Part shown: positions 33,935 through 45,224 of the stretch, piece after piece
Numbering within the stretch: the stretch's first letter is position 1
Layout: each line of letters starts with the position of its first letter
NCBI RefSeq assembly: GCF_021130785.1
Contig: NC_060210.1
Coordinates: 189,170,501 to 189,234,500, forward strand
Source: Homalodisca vitripennis
Lineage: Eukaryota > Arthropoda > Insecta > Hemiptera > Cicadellidae
Reading direction: 5' to 3'
DNA: 64,000 bases
Made by a program: the position numbers and the translations under genes
Notes under the pieces: generated by a model
The model's input: the letters and a program-made list of their open reading frames with translations, nothing else
Databases searched by the model: none
Told to the model about the DNA's origin: nothing

Positions 33935-34147
33935 AACATGGCACGCATGATAAATGTTTCTAAAAGACAAAAGTATGAAAAAAATGTTAAAATAACGAAA
34001 ATAATTATCGTTGCATACTATAGCTTTTTCTGTTAAATTTCATTTGAGTATTTTACCTCTTGTAATTTCTACACTTAATACGGTACTAAATTTTAGACTA
34101 GACAGGAAGCGGAAGTGGTCTGAGTTTCGCTTGGGAGCTACAGGAGC

Positions 34148-35018
34148 TAGTGATGGGAGAATCGAATACAAAATCGAATGCCTCAAAATTAAATCGAGTA
34201 CTTTTGAAATGGATTTCTCAGGAAGAATCGAATTCAAACTTACAGTATTCATTCGCTAGGGCTAATAGAATTAAAATAAAATATTCAATAGCTGTAGCCT
34301 ATTCGTATTCATTGGAGAGTTTTACATGAATATATATGTGATGACAAAATAATTAAGGGAAAATCCATAATTTTTCATAAGTAACTAAACATTTTTTAAA
34401 CTTGACACAATATATACATGTACAATTACTCAATTAATAAATACATTTGTAAAAAATCAAGACAATAATATATATATGTGTATATCTGGGCTACGAAAAG
34501 AATAATTAAAGGGAGATTCATAATTTGGAATGAGGTATTAAACATTTTCAAACTTGACAATAATTATATAAATATACAAATATCTAATTAATAAATACAT
34601 TTGTAAACAGTTAGGAAAAATGAACAATATGGATGAATTTTTATTTCATGTTGTCGTGTTAAAACAAAATATGATTGAGGTGTTTGGCTTCAATCTATTT
34701 CTACGATCATTGCTGACAGAACCTGCAGTAGAAAAGAATCTTTCAGACGGGACTGAAGTAGCAGGTAATCACATTTTTTTCTGAAGTTCATAAATCATGG
34801 GTATGACATGTTTGCAGGAGGTACAAAAAGCAAATGATTCTCCCACTTTTTGACAGGGCAGTTCCAAATAACAAGGAAAGAATGGATGACAGGAAGGAAA
34901 TAAGACAAGTATAGACTAGTCTGTTAGAAAAAGTATTAGAATACCAGTATTCGAATACATGGATGCTTTCGAAAACACTATACTCGATTATTTAAAGTAT
35001 TCGATTCTCCCCTCACTA
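34148..35018 (-). mobile_element. hAT element remnant, 871 bp, 8 bp duplication ACAGGAGC
   Basis: Left TIR TAGTGATGGGAGAATCGAAT and right TIR (inverse) TAGTGAGGGGAGAATCGAAT differ at one site. ACAGGAGC at 34140-34147 is repeated exactly at 35019-35026. A transposase scrap lies inside on minus. The right end and its flank became part of the adjacent 253 bp array. Confidence 0.94.
34646..34765 (-). pseudogene. hAT transposase C-terminal fragment
   Basis: The minus strand reads PATSVPSERFFSTAGSVSND, then RRNRLKPNTSIIF, to a stop at 34646-34648. This is the C-terminal dimerisation region (hATC) of hAT transposases, where the SERFFSTAG and RNRL motifs are nearly invariant. A stop lies one codon upstream of the leading LPATS, where a 1-2 base shift would be needed, so only about 39 residues remain of a protein normally over 500. 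It confirms the class assigned from the termini. Confidence 0.93.
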
Positions 35019-35026
35019 ACAGGAGC

Positions 35027-36760
35027 TAACAGCCCTCATTACAACGCCTTGCTCTCCCGTTATCTTTATTACGCTATCAAATTAGCTTGAAAGCTCCAAG
35101 GAGCCATTCGCAGCATCGCTTGAGCCCACTCTGTGTTCTTTCACTCTGTGCTTTTGTCAATTTAAATGATTACTCGCTCCTTTTGATAGATCATAAAAGT
35201 TCATGAATTTACTTGTACTCGAATACATGAGTGTTTTTGAAAACACTATAATTGATTTATTTTAAGTATTCGATTCTCCCCTCACTGACAGGAGCTAACA
35301 GCCCTCATTACAACGCCTTGTTCTCCCGTTATCTTTATTGCGATATCAAATTAGCTTGAAAGCTCCAAGGAGCCATTCGCAGCATCGCTTGAACCCACTC
35401 TGTGCTTTTGTCAATTTAAAACATTACTCGCTCCTCTTGATAGGTCATACAAGTTCATGAATTTACTTGTATTCGAATACATGAGTGTTTTTGAAAACAC
35501 TATAATTGATTATTTTAAGTATTCGATTCCCCCATCACTAACAGGAGCTAACAGCCCTCATTACAACGCCTTGTTCTCCCGTTATCTTTATTGCGATATC
35601 AAATTAGCTTGAAAGATCCAAGGAGCCATTCGCAGCATCGCTTGAACCCACTCTGTGCTTTTGTCAATTTAAAACATTACTCGCTCCTCTTGATAGGTCA
35701 TACAAGTTCATGAATTTATTTGTATTCGAATACATGAGTGTTTTTGAAAACACTATAATTGATTATTTTAAGTATTCGATTCCCCCATCACTAGCAGGAG
35801 CTAACAGCCCTCATTACAACGCCTTGTTCTCCCGTTATCTTTATTGCGATATCAAATTAGCTTGAAAGCTCCAAGGAGCCATTCGCAGCATCGCTTGAAC
35901 CCACTCTGTGCTTTTGTCAATTTAAAAACATTACTCGCTCCTCTTGATAGGTCATACAAGTTCATGAATTTACTTGTATTCGAATACATGAGGGGTTTTG
36001 GAAACACTATAATTGATTATTTTAAGTATTCGATTCCCCCATCACTAACAGGAGCTAACAGCCTTCATTACAACGCCTTGTTCTCTCGTTATCTTTATTG
36101 CGCTATCAAAATTAGCTTGAAAGCTCCAAGGAGCCATTCGCAGCATCGCTTGAACCCACTCTGTGCTTTTGTCAATTTAAAACATTACTCGCTCCTCTTG
36201 ATAGATCATACAAGTTCATGAATTTACTTGTATTCACATACATGAGTGTTTTTGAAAACACTATAAATGATTATTTTAAGTATTCGATTCCCCCATCACT
36301 AACAGGAGCTAACAGGCCTCATTACAACGCCTTGTTCTCCCGTTATCATTATTGCGCTATCAAATTAGCTTGAAAGCTCCAAGGAGCCATTCGCAGCATC
36401 GCTTGAACCCACTCTGTGCTTTTGTCAATTTAAAACATTACTCGCTCCTCTTGATAGATCATACAAGTTCATGAATTTACTTGTATTCGAATACATGAGT
36501 GTTTTTGAAAACACTATTATTGATTATTTTAAGTATTCGATTCTCCCCTCACTAACAGGAGCTAACAGCCCTCTTTACAACGCCTTGTTCTCCCGTTATC
36601 TTTATTGCGCTATCAAATTAGCTTTAAAGCTCCAAGGAGCCATTCGCAGCATCGCTTGAGCCCACTCTGTGTTCTTTCACTCTGTGCTTTTGTCAATTTA
36701 AAACATTACTCGCTCCTCTTGATAGATCATAAATGTTCATGAATTTATACTGAAATGGAT
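35027..36760. repeat. 253 bp tandem array, about 7 units, seeded from the hAT right end
   Basis: AGGAGCTAACAGCCCTCATT recurs at about 35021, 35290, 35543, 35796, 36050, 36304 and 36557 (spacing 269, then 253-254). Each unit contains flank sequence (AACGCCTTGTTCTCCCGTTA, CCAAGGAGCCATTCGCAGCA), then GAATACATGAGTGTTTTTGA, AAACACTATAATTGATTATT and the hAT right TIR. The junction between transposon and target was therefore amplified. Short frames within units are not coding. Confidence 0.95.
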
Positions 36761-37734
36761 AGTGCCGTGTAAATACAATCCAATCAAAAAGATTTATATC
36801 CGAGAGAAAATATCTATATCCATAAGAAATAGACTTGTTTGCGTAAAAATGCGCATTGACTCCGCTATTAAATTTCACACTCGTAGAGTGAAGTTTAAAT
36901 GTGGAAGAAAAATAATGTTTCACTGTCCAAAAATTCTATTTATTACTTAGGGTGGAACAATGTTTTCCAAAACACATATTATAGTCAAGCTGTTGACATT
37001 AATGTACCTGTTCTTATTTAAATCGGAATAAGTATATAGCCGGTCTTTAGGCAGCAAAATATTTACACGCAACTTCATCACTTATAGGCCACTCATATGT
37101 TAAATGCTTTATGAGAAAAAGTACATAAGTGGTAAAAATATCAAATTACTGGAAATCAAAGATACATGCAATACGAAGAAGAGTCGTGCCTTATAGTATT
37201 TTAGTGGTATCCTGCTCCATCAACAGGATCGTCAGGATCCTTCAGATCTTCAAACTCATCTTCTTTCTCTTTGCATTTACACGGACTTTTCTTGTTCTTT
37301 TTGCAACATCGGAGACCATGCAAACAGCTCTGTATAGTATGTTAACGTCCAGGTTTTTAATTTTCTGCTTCGCATAATCGAGGGAAGTGGTACATTCTTT
37401 TATAATTATAAAAAATAAACATTGAAAAATCGAAAATAGCAGAGCATGCTATAGAGGAAGATCATTGCATAAATTTTGTATTAAGTGTAGTTTTTAGAGA
37501 ATCTTCATGGATCAAAAGAAATAAAATTGAAAGTGCATGTATGAAGGTTTTAAAATATGGACGATCTTTTCAACCCTGTGTAAATTTCAGCGATATTTTC
37601 ATACTAATGGTCAAAGAAGAGATCCAATCAAAAATTATAAATTGTAAATAATATTTTTCCACACCATACTATTATTATTTATTTGTTTCCGGTCTCATGC
37701 ATTGGTTTTAGTTTGTGTTTATTCAACTAAGGAA
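36761..37734. other. AT-rich DNA, no gene
   Basis: An 82-residue frame at 37129-37377 has no recognisable domain. No repeat boundary found. Confidence 0.45.
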
Positions 37735-37790
37735 TATATCAGATTGTAGATCTCGAAACGTAGTGATGCTGATTTAGTTTCTAGTTAAAA
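37735..37790 (+). repeat. Dispersed repeat family X, short copy
   Basis: ATCAGATTGTAGATCTCGAA then ACGTAGTGATGCTGATTTAG matches the family core; the flanks are lost. Confidence 0.75.
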
Positions 37791-38642
37791 TTTCTTTGTT
37801 TAGGCGTCACCCCTTGGAGTTGAGTATTTTCTTTTCTTTGCTGCTAATGAAATATTCTTGTTCATTTATCTCTTCATAATTCAAAAAAATACTCCACTTA
37901 ATGGGTTCAACTAAGTTTTATGTTATCATAAGTGAAAGAGTGTCTAATTGATAAGTGCATGTTGTTTCAAGTATATAATATCATCAAACTTTAACTGGCA
38001 AAACTGTCCTAAGCTCGTTCATTCTTCTCGTACAGCAATATAACGATTTCATGATTTTGCTCTGGTAAGTGATAAAAGCTTCATATCAGTAGATGTAGAG
38101 GAACATATAATAAAAGCCAGGTGTGATCATATAATTTATTATATGTGATATAATTGGCTAGATGTTATGCTAAAAATGGTGTTACATAACACATTAGATG
38201 TAAAATGAACCCCAATACAAATTATTGTTTTCTAAAATGAATTGAATTGAACTCAATAATATTAAATTTTATAATTTGTCAGAGGTTTGCCAGGTACAGT
38301 TTACGAGTATTTATAATGAATTCTTACGATTATATTCATTTATTGACAATCCTTTTTTAACGTTAATTATATGGGGCTTGATTATGTCTAAGCAACTCAA
38401 ATAAAGTAATTTTATCTATGAAAATTCTGATATTACATAACAAATACTCGTATTTTAAACGTTCCTATGATAAAAGTAACATTTAACTTGACCGCTACTT
38501 TTAATCTTAGATCCTATGACAGGCTTCTTAAAAGCGGTAAATTTTGCTTCCGGCGGGAAGATTGTGTGGTGTGTATTTATTGGTTCAGAGCAGGAGCAAC
38601 CAACATTTATAGTGTTTCTTACATGCACATAACCTATAAATA
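37791..38642. other. AT-rich DNA, no gene
   Basis: No gene or bounded repeat recognised. Confidence 0.45.
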
Positions 38643-39130
38643 CGAGGGTAATTTAATAATTAAAGTGACAAACAGGTCTATAGAGGAAACAATTTATTTT
38701 TACAAAACAGCACGTTTGCAAATTTGTAACAGAATCCCCTTGAACGTTTATGCACTTTTTCCAACGGACCACAAGATTTTTTATACCAGCTGCAAAGAAC
38801 TCTTTAGTTTGGTATTTAAGCCAATTTCCACAAACTTTTTAACGTCCTCGTTATCCTAGAACCTCTTTCCAAGCAATGCTTCCTTCAGCGGACCAAACAA
38901 GCAGAAATCACTTGGTGTTGAATTCGGACTGTAAGGGGGATAAGGCAGTACTTCCCAGCCCATTTTGTTAATGGTTTCTCAGGTTAGTTGAGCAGTATGA
39001 GGACGTGCATTGTCTTGTTGGAGAATCACGCCCCTCCTCTGAGATCCACGACGTTCTCTCTCATTGCTGGCTTCACTTTGTTAAAAGGCATATCCGAGTA
39101 GTATTGGCTGTTAATTGTATGCTGCAAAGA
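38643..39130 (-). pseudogene. Second mariner: transposase C-terminal half with one TIR
   Basis: The minus strand (about 39070-38740) reads GVILQQDNARPHTAQLT, stop, ETINKMGWEVLPYPPYSPNS, TPSDFCLFGPLKEALLGKRF, stop, and on. The Asp of QQDNA and the Asp of PSDF are separated by 34 residues, the DD34D spacing of mariner. Nonsense codons interrupt it at least three times. The plus end CGAGGGTAATTTAATAATTA at 38643, preceded by TA, is a mariner-type TIR. The other end and the N-terminal half were not found beyond about 39130. The subfamily differs from the 555-1907 element. Confidence 0.92.
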
Positions 39131-39189
39131 TAATCACAAAATATCATAATCTCTTCCACCAACATAGCTGTTCTTTAGAAAGTTAAAGG

Positions 39190-39400
39190 CGGTCCCAATC
39201 TAACTGCGTTGTTCGCATGTTCACTTTGTTCCATGAACCCTTCGTTCGTCGTCGCCGACTATTTTTGGATCCCTTCAGACAAACATTGTTCCAGGTTTCA
39301 GGAATCAAGTCTGGAACAGCATCAGATTTCAGATGCTGCACGTAAGGGGAAGGCGGACTGCAACTAAACTAAACCCTTCCCACCATAGCTGCGTTATGTG
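39190..39400 (-). repeat. Snap-back repeat family W, single arm
   Basis: Contains CGCCGACTATTTTTGGATCC, CTTCAGAC, TTTCAGATGCTGCACGTAAG and CCACCATAGCTGCGTTATGT. The same arm occurs singly or as inverted pairs at about 48.2, 57.7 and 62.1 kb. Confidence 0.8.
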
Positions 39401-40596
39401 TATGTAAAGACTATAGCAAATTAGCAGTTCAAAGAGATGGCCGGTAGGTGTTCGTGGCAATTACTCTCCGTCTCTCTCACCCAAAACGAGGGAAATGTGG
39501 AAGCGACAGTATCTGTATTATATTTGTCAACTAAGGTCTCGACATTTCCTAATTAGTAAAAAACAAGTCTCGTATTTTACTACATATCAGAAGTTATAGT
39601 TAAAATATAAAAGCAAATAAAAAGAAAAGTGAACTAGGATAAATTGTTCGACTACGAGTATACTTTCTGTTTAACGCAAGTGAAAATATACCTTAAATAT
39701 TTGTACATATGGGAAGGGGGGTGCAGCCCCCAACTCCTCCCTGGATACGCCTTTGCACATCTAAAGCTATCGGTATCGACTAAGTTATGTCTATAATGTA
39801 TCATGTATAACTATTCATCGATAGGTGCATCAGAGATATCAACCACATTGCCACAACCATAACTTGCAGCGTAATGATGTAAGCTGAATAAGTGAACCGA
39901 GTTATTGGTTGTTGCTGCATCAGTAAACCAAGTTGCTCCGATTGAGGCAGGCGATAATTTGGACATATTCTTTTAAAAATTTCAAATAATAATAATAATA
40001 ATAATAATAATTGTTAAATGAAATATCTGGGGTGTCTTATCTCTAAGTTACTGTAAAGTTCCGAAATTTCTTTAAGGATGTTATTTCTCTTAGCATTCCT
40101 GCGTCACATTAAACCCACTACTTCAGAATAAAGAGTGTACGATTTTGATGTAAACAGAATAGAGCATCACTAGAATTTGTATTTGGCAACCAAGTTACTA
40201 TTGGCTTCTGGGAATATCACGTACAGATTTGGTTTGCTGTCAACAGCATTAACACTGCGATCGATGTTGTAGATTTAGTTTGTTCAGGGCAATGTCGTGG
40301 AAAGGAACACATTCAGTGTAGGAAGTAGGAAGCAATATTCACACAAATATCTATCTCAGATATATCCAAGGATATGCAATATTTATTCAATACACCCTGT
40401 TGCTTTGATTGTTTACTCACCTAACTTCAGTTCAGACACAATAATAGTAATCCATTACTTTTAATAAAAATGTTGAGTCCCGCCATATTATAATTTAAAT
40501 GTTTGATTCAAATAACGTTTTAGAGTTAAATCATTATCATATCATTAGAAAGGTAAAAATTAGAAAATTGAAATAGACATATTAGTTTTATGATAA
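39401..40596. other. AT-rich DNA with (AAT)n run
   Basis: AAT microsatellite at 39985-40011. ACACCCTGTTGC at about 40393 is a weak match to the ACAGGGTGTTCC word in inverse. No gene seen. Confidence 0.5.
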
Positions 40597-42755
40597 CGTG
40601 CGTGTAACATGTGCTGTCTAGTGCTCTCGGTTCTGTACAGTGACATCACTTGTATTCATTCTCAACCAGTCTTCCACTTTCTCTAGTGCGTGTAACATGT
40701 GCTGTCTAGTGCTCTCGGTTCTGTACAGTGACATCACTTGTATTCATTCTCACCAGTCTTCCACTTTCTCTAGTGCGTGTGACATGTGCTGTCTAGTGCT
40801 CTCGGTTCTGTACAGTGACATCACTTGTATTCATTCTCAACCAGTCTTCCACTTTCTCTAGTGCGTGTGACATGTGATGTGTAGTGCTCTCGGTTCTGTA
40901 CAGTGACATCACTTGTATTCATTCTCAACCAGTCTTCCACTTTCCCTAGTGCGAGTGACATGTGTTGTTTAGTGCTCTCGGTTCTGTACAGTGACATCAC
41001 TTGTATTCATTCTCAACCAGTCTTCCACTTTCTCTAGTGCGTGTGACATGTGATGTGTAGTGCTCTCGGTTCTGTACAGTGACATCACTTGTATTCATTC
41101 TCAACCAGTCTTCCACTTTCTCTAGTGCGTGTAACATGTGCTGTCTAGTGCTCTCGGTTCTGTACAGTGACATCACTTGTATTCATTCTCACCAGTCTTC
41201 CACTTTCTCTAGTGCGTGTGACATGTGATGTGTAGTGCTCTCGGTTCTGTACAGTGACATCACTTGTATTCATTCTCAACCAGTCTTCCACTTTCTCTAG
41301 TGCGTGTGACATGTGATGTGTAGTGCTCTCGGTTCTGTACAGTGACATCACTTGTATTCATTCTCAACCAGTCTTCCACTTTCTCTAGTGCGTGTGACAT
41401 GTGCTGTCTAGTGCTCTCGGTTCTGTACAGTGACATCACTTGTATTCATTCTCAACCAGTCTTCCACTTTCTCTAGTGCGTGTGACATGTGCTGTCTAGT
41501 GCTCTCGGTTCTGTACAGTGACATCACTTGTATTCATTCTCACCAGTCTTCCACTTTCTCTAGTGCGTGTGACATGTGATGTGTAGTGCTCTCGGTTCTG
41601 TACAGTGACATCACTTGTATTCATTCTCACCAGTCTTCCACTTTCTCTAGTGCGTGTGACATGTGCTGTCTAGTGCTCTCGGTTCTGTACAGTGACATCA
41701 CTTGTATTCATTCTCAACCAGTCTTCCACTTTCTCTAGTGCGTGCGTGTGACATGTGATGTGTAGTGCTCTCGGTTCTGTACAGTGACATCACTTGTATT
41801 CATTCTCAACCAGTCTTCCACCTTCCCTGGTGCGAGTGACATGTGTTGTCTAGTGCTCTCGGTTCTGTGCAGTGACATCACTTGTATTCATTCTCAACCA
41901 GTCTTCCACTTTCTCTAGTGCGTGTGACATGTGCTGTCTAGTGCTCTCGGTTCTGTACAGTGACATCACTTGTATTCATTCTCAACCAGTCTTCCACTTT
42001 CTCTAGTGCGTGCGTGTGACATGTGATGTGTAGTGCTCTCGGTTCTGTACAGTGACATCACTTGTATTCATTCTCAACCAGTCTTCCACTTTCTCTAGTG
42101 CGTGTAACATGTGCTGTCTAGTGCTCTCGGTTCTGTACAGTGACATCACTTGTATTCATTCTCACCAGTCTTCCACTTTCTCTAGTGCGTGTGACATGTG
42201 CTGTCTAGTGCTCTCGGTTCTGTACAGTGACATCACTTGTATTCATTCTCAACCAGTCTTCCACTTTCTCTAGTGCGTGTAACATGTGTTGTGTAGTGCT
42301 CCCGGTTCTGTACAGTGGCATCACTTGTATTCATTCTCAACCAGTCTTCCACTTTCCCTGGTGCGAGTGACATGTGTTGTGTAGTGCTCCCGGTTCTGTG
42401 CAGTGACATCACTTGTATTCATTCTCAACCAGTCTTCCACTTTCCCTGGTGTGAGTGACATGTGTTGTGTAGTGCTCTCGGTTCTGTACAGTGGCATCAC
42501 TTGTATTCATTCTCAACCAGTCTTCCACTTTCCCTGGTGCGAGTGACATGTGTCGTGTAGTGCTCCCGGTTCTGTACAGTGACATCACTTGTATTCATTC
42601 TCACCAGTCTTCCACTTTCTCTAGTGCGTGTAACATGTGATGTGTAGTGCTCTCGGTTCTGTACAGTGACATCACTTGTATTCATTCTCAACCAGTCTTC
42701 CACTTTCCCTGGTGCGAGTGACATGTGTTGTTTAGTGTTCTCGGTATTGTGCAGA
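40597..42755. repeat. 88 bp satellite, about 24.5 units
   Basis: Unit GTGCGTGTAACATGTGCTGT, CTAGTGCTCTCGGTTCTGTA, CAGTGACATCACTTGTATTC, ATTCTCAACCAGTCTTCCAC, TTTCTCTA; some units are 87 bp (CTCACCAG). The segment 40640-40861 recurs with the same three-unit variant pattern at 42052-42273, 1,412 bp or about 16 units away. Some units hold CGTGCGTG (4 bp longer). Units from about 42290 on carry CCCTGG and GAGTGACATGTGTTGTG variants, as at an array edge. Confidence 0.97.
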
Positions 42756-43807
42756 GAGGTCAGTAGTAACTTGTTATTGTCACGGCAGGAACAAAATGGT
42801 GGCAAAAAGTGAAACGGGATTGGGCCTCTATTGTTATAGGTTCATTCTATATGACCTGCTCAAAATCACAATGTTGTTATTAGTTCATTTTTCAGAATTG
42901 GCTACCAAAGAGGCTTCATATCGACTGATGGTTGAATGATTGGTTGGTTTGCTAATTTAATGTAAGATTATCTAAAGTAGGGTCCACGAAAGAGTGCAGT
43001 TAACGGTGACCAATAGAATGGACAGGCCCGCGCGACTTTGTCACACAACACGTCAACCACCACCTGGCAAGTAACTCTGCGGTTACAGTTGGGAAGAAGT
43101 TTGGCAACGTCGCCCATCCTCATTGGCTGCTCCAAGGTCACACGCCAAATAGGTTCCTCCCTCAACTGCACTCTCTAGTGATCACTAATGAAAATTATTA
43201 TCCTTTTGAATAAATTAGGTTCCTCCTGTATTATGTTTCAAGTATTACTTAGTTTCAAATCACTCACGAGCTTGGCTTAGCCAACAAAACGTTACGAAAA
43301 CTGGTTGTGGACAGTTAAAATTTACATACTGTATGACATTTCCAATAGGGATTTGCAGAAAGAAGAATTATATGATAACACTAATGAAAGATGAACAGTG
43401 CATAATAAAACACTCACAACATACTAAATGATAAGATATAACATCTGATGTGTCTAGTGCAGTCGACAATATGGGATTGCGGTCTTTAAGGACCTTACTG
43501 GACAATCCCGAGCGAGAAGTCTGTCTTTACTGCTAATTGTACAATCCTGGCTTTCCTACCCTTTCCTCTCTAATACCTCTATGTTTCACGAAAGGAAATT
43601 CATCATATAGGTATGTGAAAATATTCATATGTCTTATGTATAACAATGTGTTGTCAGTTAATCAACACACACAATGCTATTTCACCCAGTTCGTGTTCTT
43701 ATTTAGCTGCGAATTTCGAACTCACACCGCGGTAATTCTAGAATATTATTTCCTGACTGACTACCCATATCAAGTCTTAACGGAGCAAATATAAGTTTTT
43801 TTGCATT
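42756..43807. other. Unassigned DNA, no gene
   Basis: Moderately GC block at 42985-43170 with no recognised domain. At 43440-43510 the short inverted words AAGGTCCTTA-like are present. No gene supported. Confidence 0.4.
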
Positions 43808-44315
43808 TTTGGCAATAAAGCAGTTTGAAAAGAAATGAAATGAAAAATGTCTTTATCGAATACAAAGTAAAACATACTCAATTGGCGAGGTTAGGACTAT
43901 TAAGTCCTCTCTTACACCTAACCATAAATTAATAAATTATACTATTACTGTAAAACAAGAGCCACAATACAGTTTACATTACTATTTTACATTAACAAAT
44001 TATGATCTATATTTATAGAAAGTAATAAAATTAAATAAAGGTTCTCTATAAAACTAAAAATAAATAAATAGAATAAAACTTACAAGGAATTAACCGGCAT
44101 TCACCCATCACCATTCATACAAAGCCATCGCCCCATACCCTATGCCACGATATCGTCAACCCGACGAGGCCCAAAACAGATGGTCCCTAAGCACATCCCG
44201 AAACCGTTCCCGACTACGAATACCTCTGATATGATCTGAGAGATTATTCCAGAGTCGACAAGCAGAGACTGAATGATTTACTGCAAATAGAGGATCTATG
44301 AACAGGAATAGATAA
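43808..44315 (-). mobile_element. 3' end of a Jockey/CR1-like LINE
   Basis: On minus, an ORF2 C-terminus (44156-44315) is followed by about 330 bp of 3' UTR. That UTR holds GGTTAGGTGTAAGAGAGGAC and TTAATAGTCCTAACCTCGCC, and ends in a pentameric TTTCA-like tail (about 43830-43848). The element is strongly 5'-truncated. Its tail resembles the SINE tails in this window. Confidence 0.75.
44156..44315 (-). pseudogene. LINE ORF2 C-terminal fragment
   Basis: Encodes DPLFAVNHSVSACRLWNNLS then DHIRGIRSRERFRDVLRDHL, F and a stop at 44156-44158. The pattern SV.ACRLWN.L...IR....F...L..HL is the usual C-terminal block after the reverse transcriptase in Jockey/CR1-type LINEs. RT and endonuclease are absent because of 5' truncation. 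Confidence 0.82.
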
Positions 44316-45165
44316 CAGAAAGGCCCCAAAAGCAGTTTAACGTGGTTCCTTATGTTTTTGTGAAGTATTTGATTTTTAACTGAAATGTTGTTGAATATTT
44401 AATAAAAATAGTTTTTCACTCCAACAAATTTTAAAATAACAAATTAATATTTAAAAAATAAAACATTACATTAGAATTTTTTTAACTTTTTATTAAGCTC
44501 GGAGTTTTCAGCACCATATATCTCGTAACAAGGCTCAGTTGAGATTGAATACATTTCAGATATGTAGATCATTTCATTCAAGAGATGATTTGCAGACAGA
44601 GAGACAATCGTACAACTAATTTTGCCTATTTAGAAAAGAAGTTTCAAAACTTAAAGATTTAAAATGAAATATTTCTTGAGATATTTTTCCAAATGTTTCT
44701 TAATTAAGTTAGATTTCATAGCATAGTGTTCAAGTAATAAACGTTCCGGTAAACTATGGAGGGTAATACAAGGGTATGCTGAATTATAATATTATTACCG
44801 AATATCAATATTGACATTCTACTGTAGGGTTTTCTGTTTAAAAATTTATTTATTAAAATATTAGGTCAGTTTGTTTTTGAAATATTGTGCGAACAGGGAG
44901 ACAGAAATAATATTTGTCAAGCCCTCCGACTGACAGGCTATGCTAACGCTCAAGCAATGAGAAAATTCGACGTATAACGTTTTTTTTGTTATTCTAAATA
45001 ACTATGTATGTAAATCTTATAAAAACAAAATTTATTGTAAAATAAGAGCCTAGTCATGGATAAATGTCTTACAAATGAAGGGAATGTCTCTTGAAGTGAT
45101 AAATAAATAGCAAATTACACAGACACACAAAATTTAGGCGAAATAGTTATAATGTCATGAGCACT

Positions 45166-45168
<3 letters not shown>
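44316..45168. other. AT-rich DNA, no gene
   Basis: No gene supported. GTCAAGCCCTCCGACTGACA near 44917 resembles words of other local repeats only weakly. Confidence 0.4.
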
Positions 45169-45219
<51 letters not shown>

Positions 45220-45224
45220 GCGCG
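45169..45224. repeat. (CA)18(CG)10 compound microsatellite
   Basis: CA run 45169-45204 passes directly into a CG run 45205-45224, then a T-run. Alternating purine-pyrimidine over 56 bp favours left-handed Z-DNA under negative supercoiling. Confidence 0.97.

Noticed and set aside
38467..38859. 130-residue plus-strand frame
   Set aside because: Antisense of the second mariner's C-terminal region plus its TIR; no domain of its own.
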